DNA of 64,000 nt from Conoideocrella luteorostrata (Eukaryota > Ascomycota > Sordariomycetes > Hypocreales > Clavicipitaceae): the NCBI GenBank assembly GCA_032433595.1, contig JASWJB010000170.1:1-64000 (forward strand). The letters run 5' to 3'. A program made the position numbers and the translations under genes. Positions 59,362 to 64,000 of this stretch are shown piece after piece (position 1 is the first letter of the stretch; the number at the start of each line of letters is the position of its first letter). The notes under the pieces are model-generated. The model ran no database searches. It was given only the letters and a program-made list of their open reading frames with translations, and was not told the origin of the DNA.

Positions 59362-60725
59362 ATGCTGCATTTCCTAGGGCTTAGCAAGTCCAATGCACAG
59401 ACATTTAACAAATGCACGCCGGCTCGTGGTCTTCCCGCCTCGTGGTATCACTCCTCTAAGTTGTTTCAGCTCGAAAGACGTGCAATATTTTCAAAGAAAT
59501 GGATCCTTTTGACTCATTCGCTTAGATTCTTAGAAGCGGGGGACTTTATATCTTTCACATATGCCGACTTCCCTTTCTTTCTAGTCCGAGGCAGGGATGG
59601 CAGAGTCCGCTGCTTCCATAATGCATGCCGCCATCGGGCGTATCCCATTGTCCAGAAATCTTCAGGAAATGAACATATTCTGAGCTGCAAGTACCACGGT
59701 TGGTCATATGGCTTCACGGGCGACCTTGCCAAAGCGCCCAGATTTGACACAGTGGAAGATTTTGACAAGAGTCAGCATAGTCTCTACCCCATCCATGTTC
59801 ACGTGGACCGGCTTGGTTTCATTTGGGTAAACCTACAGGCAGAACGCGTTGATAACAAGTGGGAGGACGACTTTGGTGGAGTGGACCAGAATGAGAGGCT
59901 GACCCAGTTTCAATTCACTAAAGACTATTCGTATAGTCATGTTTGGGAATTAAGTATTGATGCCAACTGGAAGACAGTCATGGAAAATTACAATGAGTGT
60001 TATCATTGTCCGACATCTCACCCCTTGATCGCTGGCGTCTCGGACATATCCAAGTATCGTGTTGATGTAAACAAGTGCTGCTTGGAGCATACGATCATCA
60101 ACAAAAAGACATCGGATAAAGAAGATGAGTTCCGTCGCTCAATCACTTTCTTCTACCCTTCGACTTCGGTCACAGCCACGTGAGTATTCAATATTTTGAA
60201 ATTGTATCCACGCTCAAGCACTTATAGTGGTTGTAGTCAGAACTTTTTTTACATCCAACGGATGATCCCACTCAGTGCAACTCAGACCAAAATAGAAAGT
60301 GAAATCTACCGACACCATAATGCCTCAGATGAAGAGTTTGAAGCTATAAACGCTTTCTATAGGCAAGTTCTATATGAAGACAAAGAGCTTTGCAATGGGT
60401 CACAAACAAATCTGAACGCTGGTGTTTTCGTGAATGGAGAAATGCATCCCGAAAAGGAGAGTGTTCGTTGAGCCTTTAATCTTTCAACTCAACTGCAAAT
60501 ACGGAGCTGACTCAATTCTAGGGACCAATTCACTTCCAAAATACTGTGAGAAAAGAGGTCATGCTACATCGTCAACAAGAACTAGCTCAAGATGACGTTG
60601 AGATTTGGCCAGCAACTCCACGTTTTAAAGGTGATATGGACACTACCAAGTTGAATGAGGAAGAGCGCTTTTGCTCCGAACTCGAGGCTACGACGTGTAA
60701 GATTAGCTCACATCTGGCGTGGTGA
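59362..60725 (+). CDS. Rieske non-heme iron oxygenase (choline monooxygenase-like)
   Basis: The model joins 59362-60179, 60228-60462 and 60522-60725 (418 aa). The first intron has a GTGAGT donor; the second uses GTTCGT, weaker, but it is the only one keeping the frame ([12 protein letters not shown]). The Rieske 2Fe-2S ligands are Cys89/His91 (NACRHRAYP) and Cys109/His112 (SCKYHGW). The mononuclear iron site is [19 protein letters not shown] with His215 and His220. The architecture is that of the alpha-subunit-like oxygenases including plant and fungal choline monooxygenase; the substrate is not provable from sequence. Such enzymes need a separate reductase, not seen here. A P450 lies downstream on the opposite strand, about 1.4 kb away. 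Confidence 0.9.
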
Positions 60726-62130
60726 AGATTTCACCGTTTAATAGAATCCTTGGAATTGGTGTACCGAAACGGACAAGTTTGTTTATATCAACGTGGACCA
60801 ATGATGAGAGAGAATTTTGTCCACGATATTGGCTCAACCGTGACAATAATTGCCTCCTTCAGTTGAAACGGCAACAACTACGGCTGTCTTGATAGTGTTA
60901 GGCAATTAAAGAAGAAATAAGCAACATATTTGTAGATAAACAAGTAATTTATGCTATGTGTTATTGTAGGAAGCACAGGGCTTCTGATTTTGACGTCAAA
61001 AGGGTTCTTGCACGAAGCAATCGGAGAAGACAACGTATTCATGGTTATCTAGGAAAGAAGAGAAGAAAGAAGGTCCCTGAGCGTACCGCATATAAAAGAG
61101 ACGCGCTAGGGCGACCATGTGACCGGGCACATATGCGCCTGCACGCTGCGCTTGACGAGGGATTCTAATAGTTATATGCTATCAAGCTGATTTGTGCTGT
61201 TTCTGTTGGAATCTCGCCAAGCACAATAGGAAGCACTGAGCTCGTCACGTGGTCACATTTCAGCTACGATATTTATACGGCGATATCTAGCTCCCCACCT
61301 TGACTTGTTTTCTTCTTTCTTAGATAACAGAGACTTATGAATATATTCAATTTGAAGCCAACGATCTAGATCGCTGCACACTACCCTGTGCAACCCACAG
61401 TTTCGTCTTGCCCTTAACTCTGAAACCTCTTTGACTTTTTATAGTTCACATTGATTTTGTTCTATCTATATTTAAACCTAGGCTTTATACCCGTTGAAGA
61501 TATTATAATTATAATTCTGTGCCAAGTAACTTTAGAGGGCTTGAAAATTTGGTTATTGCAAATTAGCTGCCGGCTTAAACCTGCCCGGAATTTATAAACT
61601 AGGGTATTATCTGTGACATGGAAGACGGAAATAGTTGTACGTGAAGTCATATTCAGAAAATCTTTGCCTATGAATCCTTGGGCCGATAACATGAAATTAC
61701 CCATCGTCTCACCAGAGCCCCATGTGAAGAAAGAGGCTGAAATATAGACATTATCGCTGGAAAGAACTGTATATTGCTCTTGTCGCCCTTTAGTTCTGAT
61801 GGTCATTGCAACCTCCTTTACTGTGCAATTTTTAGTCGCATTTAGTACATATCGGCCGAGATGTATCCAACTCCTACCACTTGAGTCTCTCTCATGGACC
61901 AGCCCCACGTAGCTGAGCTCCAATCCAGAATTAATTGACGTCAACTTGATCTAGTCAAACATTTGTTACTACAAATTCGGCGCGACCCTGTATTAATTTC
62001 ATTCCACGAGTTCCTACAACGACAGTCCTTCATCTCACTTCAGTAGCAGGGGCGCTGAGGTGATGTGCAATGACATGATACAGTTGCTGCTACACTAAAG
62101 TTTACAACAAGGATAGCCACGCCAAGTGGC
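60726..62130. other. spacer between Rieske oxygenase and P450
   Basis: 1.4 kb, AT-rich, convergent 3' ends. One 160-codon frame at 61462-61944 is listed separately. No other support for a gene. Confidence 0.5.
61462..61944 (-). CDS. hypothetical 160-aa open frame, doubtful
   Basis: The frame reads GLELSYVGLVHERDSSGRSW, then KEVAMTIRTKGRQEQY and SASFFTWGSGETMGNFMLSA. Residue balance is protein-like, with alternating hydrophobic positions suggesting beta strands. There is no signal peptide, no recognised domain and no clear promoter. The end becomes lysine/isoleucine-rich (HRIIIIISSTG) in AT-rich sequence, suggesting decay or read-through past the true end. It could be a relic or an exon of a larger gene. 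Confidence 0.3.
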   Translation of the reverse strand: MTSINSGLELSYVGLVHERDSSGRSWIHLGRYVLNATKNCTVKEVAMTIRTKGRQEQYTVLSSDNVYISASFFTWGSGETMGNFMLSAQGFIGKDFLNMTSRTTISVFHVTDNTLVYKFRAGLSRQLICNNQIFKPSKVTWHRIIIIISSTGIKPRFKYR

Positions 62131-63946
62131 TTAATTCTTGGCCTCTAAATCTTGCCAATAGTTGTCTCGTGTAGTAAACACTAGATTTGGTCCGTCGTGG
62201 TCGGCCGCGATTATGTCGCGCAGCTGGAACTGCTCAGGTCCTCCCCATGGATAAGGGCTTCCCTCCTCGCCAGCACCCAGTTTGCCCGCCTCACCAGGTG
62301 CTACCTTGAAGTCAAAGTACCATAGAATCTTGGCAATAAATATACTCGTCTCAAGATACGCCATGGACTTACCGGCGCAGTTGCGGTCACCGAGCCCGAA
62401 CCCGACATTGGCTTGCTTCATAATCTCTTTGACCTCATCGGCCTGCAAGGGATTAGGGCCCTCGCCTTTTTCGGGGGCCAGCCAGCGGTCGGGTCGATAG
62501 CAAAAGGGTTCAGGGAAGTACTCTGGGGTGTGATAGATACTCCAAAGATTAACAGCGACTTCGGTTTTAGGGGGAATGATGTTGCCGTCGACAACAAAGG
62601 GTTGGTTGACCTTTGGGTCTGCAGTTCGCCAGAGAGAGAGGAGAGATGGCGGGGACAGGCGGAGAGACTCATCAATAGCGGCACGTAGGTATTTGCAGCC
62701 GGCCAAGACTGGCCCGTTGCGGATCTCGTCACCCGAGTTGAACGACGTGCGGACCTCTTGCGCAACCTTGGCATACCAGTCGCTATGCCTCGAGAGGTGA
62801 AACAGCGTGCCAGCCATTGCGGTGCCGACTGTCGACCCCCCCGCCGTTATGAAAAAGATGGCCTCCTGCCATAGTTCGCTCTTGGCCAAGTTGTCACCCT
62901 CCAGGCTGAGCTGTCCTTTGGCAATGGAGTAGAAGTCGGCCTTGGCGTCAGCGGGCTGGGCCATACGCGCCAGCATAAACTTGCGCAAGGCCGCGATATA
63001 TACCTTGAGCTTGCTCCGCGCGAGATAGCCAATGACGGGGAGAATCCAGCTGAACGTGGCCCAGGTGTAGCATAGGTTGGCGATGAAGATGGATCCGCCC
63101 AATGCATCGGGCAGGAAGCGGTGGTCCGTTTCCGTCAAGGTGTTGAGGGCATACCCAAACGCCAGGTGCCCTATAATGTCGACTGCAAGGCGTTTAATAG
63201 GTACAGTCACATCAATAACTTTTCGTTGACGGCTGGCATCGAGCATGAGACGCAAGAACACGTCAATTTGGATGATAAGGGTAGGCTCAAAGTTGCGTAT
63301 CATGCGGTCAGACACAGCCTGGCCAATGATTTTGCGGCGACGAGTATGCTCGGCCTTGTCCTGGGTGTCGAACAGGCCTTCTTTTTCGAGCCAGCGGAAA
63401 TTATGGTAGGCGCGAGATTTGGTGATATTAGGGTTGGAGTAGATGTCTGGCAACGTAGTTTAACAGCTGTCAACTCACACAATAAGGGTCGTGGCATGAT
63501 ATTCAGGACAGTTATTACCTCGGATAGAGCTGAGAGAGTTGAATACCAGGCGATTCGGGCCCTCTCTGTACACGGGTCCTGCTTGCGTTAGCGGTTTGAA
63601 CTATGAGAGTGTCTGGCAGTGATCAAGTTAGGTTTAAGTACCATATTTCTTGAAGTTTTGGTAGACATGTATATGCGGCTTTTGGCCCATTGCATGGACG
63701 CCACCATAGCCATGCGTGATTTTGGCCCAGAAGGGCCCGGGATACTTTCGCAGCGGGTGAAGTGCCACGCGGTAAAAGACGACTACAAGAACCTACAAGC
63801 ATGTTAATTTCTATTCGAAATTTCTATTCGAAAGGCGCGCCATTTCTGGTAGAACAAGGGGGCCGGAGGTTGAGAATTACCCATGGAACGACCAAGTACA
63901 GCAGCACGTACTTGGCCGGCAAGGTCACGATGTAGAATAGCGCCAT
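62131..63946 (-). CDS. cytochrome P450 monooxygenase, complete
   Basis: The model joins 63946-63881, 63792-63642, 63578-63519 and 63446-62131 (530 aa). Introns are 88, 63 and 71 bp; donors are GTAATT, GTACTT and GTAATA. The first exon and start of the second encode a membrane anchor (MALFYIVTLPAKYVLLYLVV, then VLVVVFYRVALHPLRKYPGP) with the proline hinge. Splicing joins FNSLSSIR to DIYSNPNITKSRAYHN, typical of fungal P450s. The I-helix has FFITAGGSTVGTA. The ExxR motif is in IDESLRLSPP. The heme loop is FGLGDRNCAGKSM with Cys449. The enzyme is ER-bound and needs a P450 reductase. Substrate unknown; closeness to the Rieske oxygenase suggests a shared oxidative pathway, as inference only. Confidence 0.95.
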
Positions 63947-64000
63947 CTCTATTATGTAGGTTACGGGCGGGCGCCGCAAGGGACAGGAATTTTCTGCTTG
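63947..64000. other. window end, P450 upstream edge
   Basis: Only 54 bases remain upstream of the P450 start; its promoter lies outside. Confidence 0.6.

Noticed and set aside
60956..61168. 70-codon basic frame
   Set aside because: Short, Arg/Lys-rich and isolated; no transposase or ribosomal protein motif could be recognised.

Overview
The window looks like nuclear DNA from a filamentous ascomycete, most likely a hypocrealean sordariomycete (Metarhizium/Pochonia-like by gene content; genus is an inference). Most genes are split by short introns (about 50-120 bp) with GTRAGT-type donors and CTAAC-like branch sites. The gene set is fungal: a Snf1 kinase with a long N-terminal tail, neutral trehalase, isocitrate lyase, an Mpe1-type 3'-end processing factor, Get3, Dpb2, an NLR-like NB-ARC/TPR gene and a Rieske oxygenase next to a P450. 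No bacterial features, CRISPR arrays, rRNA or tRNA genes were recognised.

Layout. (1) 1-6 kb is gene-poor and AT-rich: a 72-bp tandem repeat, a frameshifted scrap of an argininosuccinate lyase gene, a degraded LTR, diverged dispersed repeats and one fungal membrane-protein gene (-). (2) 6.6-38.1 kb is a compact housekeeping block: ArAE/FUSC-like membrane protein (+), DPB2 (-), a small conserved-looking protein (+), SNF1 (+) converging on isocitrate lyase (-), neutral trehalase (-), Yippee-like (-), Cys-Gly dipeptidase DUG1 (-), MPE1 (+) converging on GET3 (-), then a head-to-head pair of an unrecognised 217-aa protein (-) and a cupin protein (+). (3) 38.1-51.9 kb is sparse: a 456-bp mobile element, ORF scraps, and one 681-aa protein with a nuclear-localisation-like basic run (-). 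(4) 51.9-64 kb is accessory: an eight-exon amidase (+), a broken NLR-like gene carrying two insertions with target-site duplications (a 238-bp solo LTR and a 454-bp element related to the one at 38.7 kb), an LTR-like relic, a Rieske non-heme iron oxygenase (+) and a complete cytochrome P450 (-).

Working together. Snf1, isocitrate lyase and neutral trehalase all belong to carbon starvation and reserve-carbon metabolism. Mpe1, Get3, Dpb2 and Dug1 are core functions (pre-mRNA cleavage/polyadenylation, tail-anchored protein insertion, leading-strand replication, glutathione turnover). The Rieske oxygenase/P450 pair at the right edge could be part of a small oxidative pathway continuing outside the window, but two genes do not establish a cluster. 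Exon structures were derived by hand from splice signals and reading frame; each multi-exon model closes in frame, except where stated.
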